From: Nostoc sp. MG11 | GTDB taxonomy: Bacteria; Cyanobacteriota; Cyanobacteriia; Cyanobacteriales; Nostocaceae | Direction of reading: 5' to 3' | DNA length: 64,000 bases | NCBI RefSeq assembly: GCF_014904695.1 | Contig: NZ_JACXXN010000008.1 | Location: 186,001-250,000 of the forward strand | Shown: positions 43,982 to 52,287 of the stretch, in pieces | Position numbering within the stretch: the stretch's first letter is position 1 | Layout: each line of letters begins with the position of its first letter | Notes under the pieces: model-generated | Databases searched by the model: none | What the model was told of the DNA's origin: nothing | What the model saw: only the letters and a program-made list of their open reading frames with translations | Program-made: the position numbers and the translations under genes

Positions 43982-45847
43982 TCAGTCTACTTTGATAGAC
44001 TTTGTGTCACCTTGAACCTTAGAAGTCTGCAATTGCTGCAACAGAGAATCAACTTCAGCATTCAAATGCACAAACTTTGTTTTGCTCTGAGGATTCTCGC
44101 TCCAATCTTCCACTACATCCAAGCTTCCAGTTAAGAAAGCAGCTCGACAAGCGTGGCGCTGAATCTTACCACTCGAAGTTTTGGGAATACTTCCAGTCTT
44201 CACTAATACCGCAGCATAGACTTGCTGTTCATGTTCTGTCGCCACCGCTTGACGAATATCTCCAACTACTTTGTTCACATCCAGTTTTCGGAGATAATTT
44301 CGCTCTACTTCCTGAACAATAACTAATCGCTCTTTACCTTCTACTTCCACAGTAAACACCGCACCAGAACTTGGTTTTAGTACTGGGTTACTTTGTTCTA
44401 CTGTTAGTTCAATATCGTGAGGATAATGGTTGCGACCCCGGATAATAATCACATCTTTGATTCGTCCGGTAACAAATAACTCACCATTCCGTAAAAACCC
44501 TAAGTCTCCTGTACGCAGAAACGGGCCCTCTCCAGTGTCAGCGAGGAAAGTGTTGAAAGCTTTTTGTGTTTCCACTGGTCGATTCCAATAGCCTTGAGCA
44601 ACACTCAAACCTGATACCCAAATTTCCCCAACTTGATCAGACGCACAGCGAGTTAAGGATTCAGGGTCAACAATCAAAACTTGGTTAGACAATTCTTGTC
44701 CGCAGCCGACAATTTGTCTGACCTCTTCTTTTTCAGGAGTCGCTACTACCACTTGGTTTTGCTCAATATCTTCCTTTTTAACAGAGCAGATAACAGGAGC
44801 GGCTTTTTTTAAACCCCCGGTAACAATGAGTGTTGTCTCAGCCATCCCATAGCAGGGGTAAAATGCTTCTCGGCGGAAACCACAAGGCTCAAAAGTTGCT
44901 GTAAACCGATCTAGTGTATCTGGACGAATCGGCTCAGCACCATTGAAAGCTACTTGCCAACTGCTCAAATCAAGATTTTCTCGTTGTTCTGGCGTAATCT
45001 TTTGAACACATAATTCGTAAGCAAAGTTGGGGCCGCCGCTGGTAGTCGCTTTATAGCGGGTAATCGCATTTAGCCAACGAATCGGTTTTTGAAGAAAGGC
45101 TGCGGGTGACATAAATGTTACTGGGAAACCCCCGTAGAGTGGCTGTAACACTCCGCCAATCAATCCCATGTCGTGGTAAGGTGGCAACCAAATTAATCCC
45201 CAACTCTTGGATGTATGCTCAAAAGAGTTATAGATTAATTCTGAATTATGCAGCAGGTTGCCATGAGTAACCATTACACCCTTGGGTATTCCTGTTGAAC
45301 CTGAAGTGTATTGCAGAAATGCCAGCGTATCGCTGCTAACTTTTGGTTCTTGCCAGTCTAACGTTTGTTCGCTGGGATTATCGGTTGACAACCAACGCAG
45401 TGAAGCCAATTCTGGAGTTTCAGAAAATCTGTCTTTTAAGTTGGTCAACACAGGTGTGGTAGTCAGTGCTACTGTAGCCTGAGCATCTCTAACGATCGCC
45501 ATCAGCCTAGACATTTTCTGATTGCGCCGGGGTGGATAAGCCGGAACAGCCACTACATTGGCATACAAACATCCGAAAAAGGCGGCTATGTAATCCAGTC
45601 CTGGTGGATACAGCAGTAAGGCGCGTTCACCACTTGCTTTAATTGATTGTAATTGGACAGCGATCGCCTGAGCCTGTTGATCTAACTCTCGATAAGTTAG
45701 GCGAGCTGATTCTGTCTCTTCGTCTTGCAAAAAAATAAAAGCAATTTGATCTGGCTGGTGTAGTGCTCTGTGACGTAAAAGAGCAGTTAACGTAGGAAAT
45801 CTATGCAGATGTTGCCGGGAGATACTTGGTATAAGGTTCTCTAGCAT
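43982..45847 (-). CDS. Fatty acyl-AMP ligase (FAAL)
   Basis: 621 residues. FAAL enzymes activate a fatty acid as acyl-AMP and pass it to an acyl carrier protein instead of CoA. Motifs: AYPPRRNQKMSRLMAIV, the AMP-binding loop LQYTSGSTGIPKGVMVTHGN, WLPPYHDMGLIGGVLQPLY, SGGPNFAYELCV, YGMAETTL, RTGDLGFLRNGELFVTGRIK and the C-terminal TSSGKIQRHACR with the catalytic Lys. The pattern SGGPNFAYELC and the sequence around PPYHDMGL are typical of FAAL rather than CoA ligases. There is no fused carrier domain; discrete ACPs follow in the cluster. It would start the pathway by loading the free fatty acid. First gene of the co-directional cluster. Confidence 0.95.
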   Translation of the reverse strand: MLENLIPSISRQHLHRFPTLTALLRHRALHQPDQIAFIFLQDEETESARLTYRELDQQAQAIAVQLQSIKASGERALLLYPPGLDYIAAFFGCLYANVVAVPAYPPRRNQKMSRLMAIVRDAQATVALTTTPVLTNLKDRFSETPELASLRWLSTDNPSEQTLDWQEPKVSSDTLAFLQYTSGSTGIPKGVMVTHGNLLHNSELIYNSFEHTSKSWGLIWLPPYHDMGLIGGVLQPLYGGFPVTFMSPAAFLQKPIRWLNAITRYKATTSGGPNFAYELCVQKITPEQRENLDLSSWQVAFNGAEPIRPDTLDRFTATFEPCGFRREAFYPCYGMAETTLIVTGGLKKAAPVICSVKKEDIEQNQVVVATPEKEEVRQIVGCGQELSNQVLIVDPESLTRCASDQVGEIWVSGLSVAQGYWNRPVETQKAFNTFLADTGEGPFLRTGDLGFLRNGELFVTGRIKDVIIIRGRNHYPHDIELTVEQSNPVLKPSSGAVFTVEVEGKERLVIVQEVERNYLRKLDVNKVVGDIRQAVATEHEQQVYAAVLVKTGSIPKTSSGKIQRHACRAAFLTGSLDVVEDWSENPQSKTKFVHLNAEVDSLLQQLQTSKVQGDTKSIKVD

Positions 45848-46379
45848 TAACTCAAATAGAAAAACTGTGTGTTACTTACACTTCAATTTGAAAAGCAAAA
45901 GTTATGCAGTCAATAACAAAACTTCACAAAAGGATGAGTTAGGCAATTTACAAACCAACCCTAGTGAAACTACGTAATTTGGTCATCTTGTGGTTAGTAG
46001 AACCTTAATTTACTGCGTAAGGTACTATCATTTGTGATCCTCACGAAATATTTATTATTTTGTCAATAGAAATAATGCTGAATATGTATATTAATTATGT
46101 ATAGAAAACGTATAATTTTGGTAAACTTGTAACGTAATCTTAAGTGAATTCTCTCTCGTACCCTAAAAAGTTACAGCAGTTGGCATTTTCATAGATCATA
46201 CGTAGAGACCGTAGATGTAACGTCTCTACAGGGTTTCGCGTTTTATTTATGTACTTCATGTACCTGACTGAAATCTGCTGTATTTTCATAGCTGTCGCCA
46301 GGTAGTTTAGGACAGAAACTACTCATAAAAACCTGACAAAAAGAGACTTTCAAGCCTGTTAATAGTTACCTGCCATAGG
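45848..46379. other. 532-bp spacer upstream of FAAL, with a palindromic repeat
   Basis: The region must hold the cluster's promoter on the minus strand. It is AT-rich (for example 46030-46110). No unambiguous promoter or regulator site was recognised. The palindrome at 46202-46229 is listed separately. No gene. Confidence 0.45.
46202..46229. repeat. GTAGAGACGTT-type palindromic repeat
   Basis: GTAGAGACCGTAGATG followed by TAACGTCTCTAC, an imperfect palindrome of the family also at 9422, 57601 and 60531. Confidence 0.65.
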
Positions 46380-47078
46380 TTATCGTTGCTTCGCAAAAGC
46401 CAATTCACTTTCAAAAAACTTAGCACCTGTCAGATTAGCGCCAGTCAAGTCACAAAAGTGAAAATTTACCCCTCTTAAATCTGCTAGCGCTAAATTGGCT
46501 CCTCTCAGGTCTGCATCAGTTAGGTTAACTCCACTTAAGTTAGCCATACTGAGGTTAGCCCCCTTCAGGTCTGCTAGTTGTAGGTTTGCCTTAGTTAGGT
46601 TTGCTCTTACTAAAAATGCCTTACTTAGGTCGGCTCCACTTAAATTAGCTTCATTGAGGTCTGCTGCGGTTAAATCAGCTTGAGTCAGGTTGACTTGATT
46701 TAGGTTAGCCGAACTCAACTTGGTATAACTTAGGTTAATCTTACTCAGGTTCATTGATGCAAGCACTGTACATCTCAAATTAGCATTAATAAAATTTCTT
46801 TCTCCCATTGCATAGCGGCGCAAAAGTTCATCGTTTGTCAATCTCTCTAAAACTGCTTTTGAATCACCTTGGTAACACCATGCTGCTTCTAATAGTTGGG
46901 CAGCAGTATTAATAGCTACCTCATCACACTTGGTCATGATTACACCATTGCAGCCATCCCACTGACCGTTAAGCATCAAGGCAATTTCATCCGCAGCAGT
47001 AATTGAATCAAATAACAATACTGATTGTTTCTGCTCTTTGAACCAGCTATTTAAAGCAATCGATATAAAATTTTTCAT
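46380..47078 (-). CDS. Pentapeptide-repeat protein with an N-terminal alpha/beta segment
   Basis: 232 residues. Residues 1-80 (NSWFKEQKQSVLLFDSITAA, then MLNGQWDGCNGVIMTKCDEV) form a small mixed domain unlike typical signal peptides, followed by about 25 pentapeptides from residue 95 (NFINANLRCTVLASMNLSKI, to LTGANLTGAKFFESELAFAK). Soluble, presumed cytosolic. The N-terminal domain precedes pentapeptides in other Nostoc proteins, but no function is established. The minus-strand position just downstream of the FAAL promoter side makes it divergent from nothing; it is on the same strand as FAAL, 530 bp upstream, so it is probably separate from the lipid cluster. Confidence 0.88.
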   Translation of the reverse strand: MKNFISIALNSWFKEQKQSVLLFDSITAADEIALMLNGQWDGCNGVIMTKCDEVAINTAAQLLEAAWCYQGDSKAVLERLTNDELLRRYAMGERNFINANLRCTVLASMNLSKINLSYTKLSSANLNQVNLTQADLTAADLNEANLSGADLSKAFLVRANLTKANLQLADLKGANLSMANLSGVNLTDADLRGANLALADLRGVNFHFCDLTGANLTGAKFFESELAFAKQR

Positions 47079-47379
47079 TTCTATAGTTTCTAGGGTGTTC
47101 AGGGACTATTGAGGCTCTAAGTCTAAGGTATTAATAAACTCTGTTTACTTGCCTCTATCTTATGGGGAATGGAGAATTGGAATATTACCTAATAGCTCTA
47201 ATAGCTCGCAGTGTTAATATAAAGTGATTCTCCGAACTTGATATAACTGGTAAAAAAAGCAAGGCATAGCCTATTACAAATGACAAATGACCAATACTTC
47301 TCTACGAGACGCTACGCGTAGCTTGCTTAAGCGTAGGGGTACGCTCAGTACAAATGACAAATAACCAATCCCTTTTACG
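47079..47379. repeat. Spacer with dispersed repeat words
   Basis: 301 bp without a gene. Contains three ACAAATGACAAAT-type direct repeats (near 47276, 47350 and within) and CTCTACGAGACGCTACGCGT, a palindromic GC-rich word, near 47300. Confidence 0.55.
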
Positions 47380-47874
47380 CTATCTGCCCAGAACTTCATT
47401 TCTCCATCGACTTATAGCTCTCAAATAAGCTGCAACTGGAACTTGATAGACCTCAATAAAAATCCAAACAATAATTGATAAATGCGACAAGAAAGTTAAT
47501 ACCGTCCAAATATATGGCATCCAGCTAATGGGCGCTTGTGGAGTAGGCGGAAAATAGTAAGCAACTGTGCCAATTATAGTTGTAGGAAGAATTACAAAAG
47601 CAGCAGAGGCTAATCCATAGCCCCAGCCTAACTCCACACCTTCCAACTGCGCTTCTGTCCAACCGAAACCATTCCAACGCCAAATTAAGGGAGGTTGCCG
47701 AGAAGGCATCTTGATTTGCTCTAGTTCTAGGTTGACAGTAAAAATTTCTTGGCAAAAGTCACAAGCCATAGCCTCCATCAACGGCATATGAGAAATCTTA
47801 CCTATCCGACAGACTGGGCAGGGGTAAACTCCGTGATAGTCGAAAGACGTGGCTAAGATTTTGGAACTGGGCAT
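47380..47874 (-). CDS. Membrane protein with an N-terminal four-cysteine zinc-ribbon-like motif
   Basis: 164 residues from ATG 47874 (an in-frame TTG two codons earlier is less likely). CPVCRIGKISHMPLMEAMAC with DFC after it provides two CxxC pairs that could bind zinc. A short RWNGFGWTEAQLEGVELGWG segment precedes two long hydrophobic helices (about 84-106 and 116-143) and a basic tail. I do not recognise a named family, although the layout suggests a conserved cyanobacterial type. The membrane topology would leave the cysteine motif in the cytoplasm. It is convergent with nothing and stands alone upstream of the aro leader. Confidence 0.72.
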   Translation of the reverse strand: MPSSKILATSFDYHGVYPCPVCRIGKISHMPLMEAMACDFCQEIFTVNLELEQIKMPSRQPPLIWRWNGFGWTEAQLEGVELGWGYGLASAAFVILPTTIIGTVAYYFPPTPQAPISWMPYIWTVLTFLSHLSIIVWIFIEVYQVPVAAYLRAISRWRNEVLGR

Positions 47875-48123
47875 AATCAACTGGTGATCCTAAAAACTTG
47901 ATCGGGTCAATGAGGACTTGAGTAAGAATGATGAATTTTTAGCATTCATTTTGGATCATTCAATTACGCATTAGCCATGACCTAACAATTTTGGTAAAGT
48001 TATGTAACTTTAGCAAGATCTAATGACAAGCGGCCTTCTTAGTCTATACAAACAAGCAACTAGTCTTGATTTCCACAGTCAGTTGTACTGAGTCTATCGC
48101 TTTTTTTGAGCGTTGTGGGGGTC

Positions 48124-48152
48124 TTGACACCGCCGACTCTTTCTGCTAATTT
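48124..48152 (+). promoter_or_regulatory. Probable promoter for the DAHP synthase leader
   Basis: TTGACA at 48124-48129, a 17-base spacer, and TAATTT at 48147-48152. This would start transcription near 48160, about 40 bases before the first leader frame. Both elements are visible; activity is inferred. Confidence 0.6.
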
Positions 48153-48199
48153 TCTGGATAAAGGTGTAAATTAGATTTTTGTCAGCAAACGTCCCGCAA

Positions 48200-48256
48200 A
48201 TGTTCAGCAATAATTCTTACTTTTATTTTTGGTTTAGGGTGGTTCACTGGGAGTGA
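48200..48256 (+). CDS. Leader peptide 1 of the DAHP synthase attenuator (18 residues)
   Basis: ATG 48200, TGA 48254. The peptide is MFSNNSYFYFWFRVVHWE, with six aromatic residues in a row (YFYFWF, codons 48218-48235) and a second Trp at the end. An in-frame TTG at 48179 with AAGGTG at 48161-48166 is a possible alternative start. The stop lies three bases after the first arm of the antiterminator (48241-48251). The arrangement is that of leader peptides in ribosome-mediated attenuation, where stalling at scarce-amino-acid codons exposes the antiterminator arm. Confidence 0.75.
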   Translation: MFSNNSYFYFWFRVVHWE

Positions 48257-48292
48257 ATTGAGTTTCCTAATGGGAACCGCCCAGTGAACCGC
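48239..48292 (+). promoter_or_regulatory. Antiterminator 1 (pairing of 48239-48251 with 48280-48292)
   Basis: GGTTCACTGGG (48241-48251) is perfectly complementary to CCCAGTGAACC (48280-48290), extendable by a G-U and a G-C pair at the base. The second arm overlaps the first six bases of the terminator stem at 48287, so the two structures exclude each other. The first arm lies inside leader frame 1, downstream of the aromatic codons. Confidence 0.7.
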
Positions 48293-48320
48293 AGAGCAAA
48301 CTCTGCGGTTTTTGTTTTTT
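48287..48320 (+). terminator. Intrinsic terminator 1 of the aro leader
   Basis: AACCGCAGAG (48287-48296), loop CAAA, CTCTGCGGTT (48301-48310), then T5-G-T6. A strong hairpin-plus-T-tract about 180 bases before the DAHP synthase start. Confidence 0.85.
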
Positions 48321-48338
48321 AAGGAGCATAATCTCATC

Positions 48339-48404
48339 GTGATTACCTATCTAAGTAACTATTTTTATAGCTTTTACTTTTGGCCCAGAATAAGTTCCGG
48401 GTAG
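48339..48404 (+). CDS. Leader peptide 2 of the DAHP synthase attenuator (21 residues)
   Basis: GTG 48339, TAG 48402. AAGGAG at 48321-48326 gives a 12-base spacing. Eight of 21 residues are aromatic: Tyr at positions 4, 8, 10 and 13, Phe at 9, 12 and 14, Trp at 15 (NYFYSFYFW core, codons 48357-48383), followed by PRISSG. The last codons overlap the first antiterminator arm (48392-48401). No Trp/Tyr/Phe codons follow the run before the stop. The layout repeats that of leader peptide 1. Confidence 0.75.
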   Translation: MITYLSNYFYSFYFWPRISSG

Positions 48405-48443
48405 ATAGCGTCATGTCGATGAATCAGAACGCGCCCGGAACTT
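48392..48443 (+). promoter_or_regulatory. Antiterminator 2 (48392-48401 with 48434-48443)
   Basis: AAGTTCCGGG is perfectly complementary (10 bp) to CCCGGAACTT, which also contains the entire 5' arm of terminator 2. If a ribosome finishes leader 2 it covers the first arm and frees the second for the terminator; if it stalls at the aromatic codons the antiterminator can form. Confidence 0.72.
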
Positions 48444-48465
48444 CTCAAAGGTTTCGGGCTTTTTT
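48433..48465 (+). terminator. Intrinsic terminator 2 of the aro leader
   Basis: GCCCGGAAC pairs with GTTTCGGGC (48451-48459; one G-U pair), a further U-G pair closes a loop of about seven bases, and six T follow. It ends 32 bases before the DAHP synthase start codon. Confidence 0.85.
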
Positions 48466-48497
48466 ACTGTCTTTTTTACTGTAAGGAGAATGGAACC

Positions 48498-49370
48498 ATG
48501 ATTAACGCTAAACTTGCTGCACAATCTCATACTAACCACCAAACAATCGTTAAACTTTCAGAAAAAGTTGTTTTCGGTGGTAATGAACTGGTAATTATCG
48601 GTGGTCCCTGCACTGTTGAAAGCTTGGAGCAAATGGAGACAGTCGCCCAAAAGCTAACTACTGCATCTGTGCAGGCGTTGCGTGGCGGTGTCTACAAACC
48701 CCGTACATCTCCTTACGCCTTCCAAGGTATGGGAGAGGAAGGACTGAAAATTTTGGCTAGAGTGCGATCGCATCACCAAATCCCAGTCGTCACCGAGGTG
48801 ATGTCAATTTCTCAAATTGAAGTAGTTGCTGCCCATGCTGATATGCTTCAGGTTGGTAGTCGTAATATGCAAAACTTCGACTTGCTCAAAGCTTTAGGGC
48901 AAGCTGGTAAGCCGATACTGCTCAAGCGTGGTTTAGCAGCAACAATTGAAGAATTCGTGATGGCCGCTGAATACATCCTCAGTCATGGAAATCCTGATGT
49001 GGTTTTGTGTGAAAGGGGTATCCGTAGCTTCGATGATTACACACGCAATGTGCTGGATTTAGGAGCAGTAGCAGCACTCAAGCAAATAACTCACCTGCCT
49101 GTAATTGTAGATCCTTCCCACGCCGTAGGTAAACGGGAACTGGTAGCACCGATGGCTAAAGCTGCGGTGGCTTGCGGAGCAGACGGATTAATTATTGAGT
49201 GTCATCCAGAGCCAGAAAAATCTGTTTCTGATGCACGTCAAGCACTTTCCTTAGAAGATATGGTGCATCTAGTTGATAGTTTAAAGCCAATAGCGGTAGC
49301 TGTTGGGCGGAGTGTATCACAAGCGATCGGGGCAGGTTCCAAACCCACCCCGATTTTTTGTGCTGCTTAA
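48498..49370 (+). CDS. 3-deoxy-7-phosphoheptulonate (DAHP) synthase, short form without N-terminal regulatory domain
   Basis: 290 residues. It condenses phosphoenolpyruvate and erythrose 4-phosphate, the first step to Phe, Tyr and Trp. Motifs of the class I-beta (AroF/KdsA-like) family: [81 protein letters not shown] and [15 protein letters not shown] with metal ligands. Only about 25 residues precede the barrel core, so the ferredoxin-like N-terminal domain that gives Tyr/Phe inhibition in the Thermotoga enzyme is absent. The enzyme may therefore escape feedback inhibition. AAGGAG nine bases before the ATG supports the start. The leader carries two attenuators. Confidence 0.95.
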   Translation: MINAKLAAQSHTNHQTIVKLSEKVVFGGNELVIIGGPCTVESLEQMETVAQKLTTASVQALRGGVYKPRTSPYAFQGMGEEGLKILARVRSHHQIPVVTEVMSISQIEVVAAHADMLQVGSRNMQNFDLLKALGQAGKPILLKRGLAATIEEFVMAAEYILSHGNPDVVLCERGIRSFDDYTRNVLDLGAVAALKQITHLPVIVDPSHAVGKRELVAPMAKAAVACGADGLIIECHPEPEKSVSDARQALSLEDMVHLVDSLKPIAVAVGRSVSQAIGAGSKPTPIFCAA

Positions 49371-49526
49371 ATATCGGTGGCGATCGCTTCTTTGATAATA
49401 TTTGAGTCACTCAACTACGAAAGAGCGATCGCTTTTATTTATGAAGCCTGCTTGTTAAAGTTCTGCCTGATCATGAATCGCAAATCTAAAATCTGTTGAC
49501 CTTTTTTGAATTAAAAATTAAAAATT

Positions 49527-50474
49527 ATGTTTAATGAGGCAATTATTCAATCTGAATTATTGGAACACAAAGCTGATAACAAGCAAAACCTCTGTCAGAT
49601 TCTCACTGTACAGGAATTAAGTCTTCTAAACGATCGCTCCAATACCAAAGGGCTGGTTCAACTAGCTTTGCATCTTACAGTTATGAGTTGCAGTGGCTAT
49701 CTGTGGGCAACGAATTTTGGCAATTGGTCGGTGGCTATACCAGCACTGGTAATCTACGGCTTCAGTCTGGCTTCGATGTTTGCACCAATGCATGAATCTG
49801 TTCATAGAACGGCTTTCGCTAACAATCGTTTGAATGAAGCTGTGGCTTGGTTTTCCGGCTTGCTCTCATTTTACAACAGCACGTTTTTTCGCCGTTATCA
49901 TAAGTGGCATCACCGTTACACTCGCGTTCCTAACAAAGATCCAGAACTGACCGATCCCAAGCCGAGCAACCTGGGCAAATACTTGTTGATAATTAGCGGT
50001 TTACCGTGGTGGTGGGGTAAAGTACATGGGCATTTTCAGGTTGCAACTAGTCAATTTGACGATTTTCCATTTGTACCAGAAGCAGCACGAGCCGAAGTTA
50101 TTCGCTCCACACGTTGGCAATTAAGTATTTATGCTGCTGCGATCGCCATTTCAATTGCAGTTAGTCAGCCTTGGTTTTTCCTCTATTGGCTGCTACCACT
50201 CCTTGTAGGTCAACCGATTCTCCGTTTTATTCTGCTGGCAGAACATACAGGTTGTACTCTTGATGCTAATCTGCTCACGAATACGCGCACAACTCTAACC
50301 CTTTGGCCTGTGCGATTTTTTATGTGGAATATGCCATTTCATGCAGAGCATCATTTGTATGCATCAATTCCGTTCCACACCCTACCAAAAGCACATCAGC
50401 TGTTGAGTCAACGCTTTAGCCATATAGAACCTGGCTATATAAAAGTAAACTGGGATATCATAACTAATTCGTAA
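49527..50474 (+). CDS. Membrane fatty-acid desaturase/hydroxylase family protein
   Basis: 315 residues, about six hydrophobic segments. Histidine boxes: HESVH (PMHESVHRTAF), HKWHH (RRYHKWHHRYT) and HAEHH (MPFHAEHHLYA), typical of the FA_desaturase superfamily that includes DesA-like desaturases, carotenoid ketolases and hydroxylases. It is not of the DesC type found in the lipid cluster. The longer loop with PNKDPELTDPKPSN is unusual. Substrate cannot be told. It has an N-terminal hydrophilic extension of about 40 residues (QSELLEHKADNKQNL). The gene lies on the same strand as DAHP synthase but 156 bp downstream, so a link is unlikely. Confidence 0.9.
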   Translation: MFNEAIIQSELLEHKADNKQNLCQILTVQELSLLNDRSNTKGLVQLALHLTVMSCSGYLWATNFGNWSVAIPALVIYGFSLASMFAPMHESVHRTAFANNRLNEAVAWFSGLLSFYNSTFFRRYHKWHHRYTRVPNKDPELTDPKPSNLGKYLLIISGLPWWWGKVHGHFQVATSQFDDFPFVPEAARAEVIRSTRWQLSIYAAAIAISIAVSQPWFFLYWLLPLLVGQPILRFILLAEHTGCTLDANLLTNTRTTLTLWPVRFFMWNMPFHAEHHLYASIPFHTLPKAHQLLSQRFSHIEPGYIKVNWDIITNS

Positions 50475-50710
50475 TTCGTAACACTCGCCAAGGCGCGAGA
50501 AGCAAGCTACGTAATTCGTAATTAGGATACACATAAAATTGCTGGCGTTGGTAATAAAGAAACTTTACTATCCTTCTCTACTCCCCGTTCGTCTATCCCC
50601 TGTCATCTGTTTACTATTTTCTTTGATTTTTGTTTGCCATAGACTCGACCTTAATGCACCTTTATAAGATTATGAAGAATGATTAAGAAAAATCGGTTTA
50701 GACAAACGTC

Positions 50711-51955
50711 ATGAAGATACTAGCTGAATTGATTGAGATTGAAGCAAAATTACAGATTGATTGGGTTTTAGTAAATACCTGCTTGCAGTTTGCTAGTTGG
50801 GGATTATTTTCACTTTTGCTCGCTGAAGTCTTAAGAGACAGTTATCATGCTTTGTGTCATCAAGTCAGTTGGCTGGCTAAATGGCATAATAAGCACCACA
50901 TGGCGTATCGCCGGGATTTATCGATAGTTTCCCTAAAAGCGTACCAAGATTCTCAGCTCTATCACGACATTTTAGAGTCAAGTCTATTGGTAGTGGTATT
51001 GATAGTAATTGCCTTAGTTGTGCAGCAAATGGGGTTATGGTTGGGAGTAGCTTATGCTTGCACTTTCTTGTTTGGTGCATCCCAACGATATATCCTAGGA
51101 ACAATTGATACAGATTACAACCATTTACCTGGCCCTTTAGAAACAACTCCATCCGTTTGGTGGGTGAATCGTTCTTACCATTGGCGACATCATTTTGATG
51201 ATGTCAACGCTTATTACAGTGGAGTCTTTCCCCTAGTGGATAAAATTCTGGGAACTGGATTATCACTTAAGGGTAAAACAATCGCTTTAACCGGAGCATC
51301 AGGTGCTTTAGGGCAAGCTTTGGCTACTGAACTTTTAAAGAATAATGCTAAAGTCGTCGCTTTAACCACTAATCCAGAAAAATTGGTAGAGCAAGTTGGG
51401 GTGAAGGTGATTCCTTGGCAGTTAGGTAATGAAGCCGAACTGAGGGATAGTTTAGAGAAAATTGATATTTTGATTATCAATCACGGAGTAAATGTCTACG
51501 CTAGTCGCACACCGCAAGCAATTAACTCTTCTTATGAGGTGAATACTTTTTCAGCATTGCGGTTGATGGATTTATTTTTGACAACTGTAACAGGGCCACA
51601 GGCAAAGGCAACTAAGGAAATCTGGGTTAACACTTCTGAGGCTGAGGTGTCCCCAGCACTTAGTCCGCTTTATGAACTCAGCAAACGAGCGCTTGGGGAG
51701 ATTGTCACCTTAAAACGGTTGGATGGAAATTGTGTAATTCGTAAGTTAATCCTCGGCCCGTTTAAGAGCCAACTCAATCCTTATGGAGTAATGTCAGCAC
51801 AGCAAGTAGCTCGTGCCATCCTGTTTTTAGCACGACGAGACTACCGCAATATTATTGTGACAATTAATCCTCTTACCTATATACTTTTTCCTTTAAAGGA
51901 AACTAGTACGTGGTTATATTATCGAATTTTTAGCAAGACAGCGAAGAGTCAATAA
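50711..51955 (+). CDS. Bifunctional sterol-desaturase-like and short-chain-dehydrogenase protein
   Basis: 414 residues with two parts. Residues 1-190 form a fatty acid hydroxylase/sterol desaturase-type membrane domain with boxes HALCH, HNKHH and HWRHHFDD. From about 192 (KGKTIALTGASGALGQALAT) a short-chain-dehydrogenase domain follows, with LIINHGVNVY and a Tyr-x3-Lys site in LYELSKRALG. Such fusions are seen in cyanobacteria under this double name; a hydroxylation followed by oxidoreduction of a lipid or isoprenoid is the obvious inference, with the real substrate unknown. GACAAACGTC precedes the ATG without a strong ribosome-binding site. It lies 236 bp after the desaturase gene on the same strand. 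Confidence 0.92.
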   Translation: MKILAELIEIEAKLQIDWVLVNTCLQFASWGLFSLLLAEVLRDSYHALCHQVSWLAKWHNKHHMAYRRDLSIVSLKAYQDSQLYHDILESSLLVVVLIVIALVVQQMGLWLGVAYACTFLFGASQRYILGTIDTDYNHLPGPLETTPSVWWVNRSYHWRHHFDDVNAYYSGVFPLVDKILGTGLSLKGKTIALTGASGALGQALATELLKNNAKVVALTTNPEKLVEQVGVKVIPWQLGNEAELRDSLEKIDILIINHGVNVYASRTPQAINSSYEVNTFSALRLMDLFLTTVTGPQAKATKEIWVNTSEAEVSPALSPLYELSKRALGEIVTLKRLDGNCVIRKLILGPFKSQLNPYGVMSAQQVARAILFLARRDYRNIIVTINPLTYILFPLKETSTWLYYRIFSKTAKSQ

Positions 51956-52287
51956 ACTTCTTGCAAAAATGCGAATATGCGAAAAAGGAACCATAGATAA
52001 ACACAGATAATTAATCGGTGTTCATCAGTGTTTATTTGTGGTTTAATTTCCCAAAAATTGACTTTTGCAAGAGACTCCATGAGTAGCATTCACAAAAAAT
52101 AATGTAAATAGGCTTTCAAGGCGAGTCTACTCAATGAGTAGGGGATAAAATACTTGTATCAAGTCTAATTCAATAAGCATTTAGGCATTTGACTTTCTCA
52201 ATTTGCCTGTAGAGTATTTACAACCGCATAACGCCAAGTTGCCTTAGAATTTAAGCAGTTATTGTATTGTTAACTTTTAATCTCACA
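51956..52287. repeat. Spacer with an inverted dispersed repeat at about 51990-52045
   Basis: 332 bp without a gene. ACCATAGATAAACACAG and TCAGTGTTTATTTGTGGTT form an imperfect inverted repeat related to the unit at 551 and 16682. Further downstream, TTGACTTTTGCAAGAGACTC is a word also related to TAGACTTCTTGCAAAAGTCG at 16648. Confidence 0.6.
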
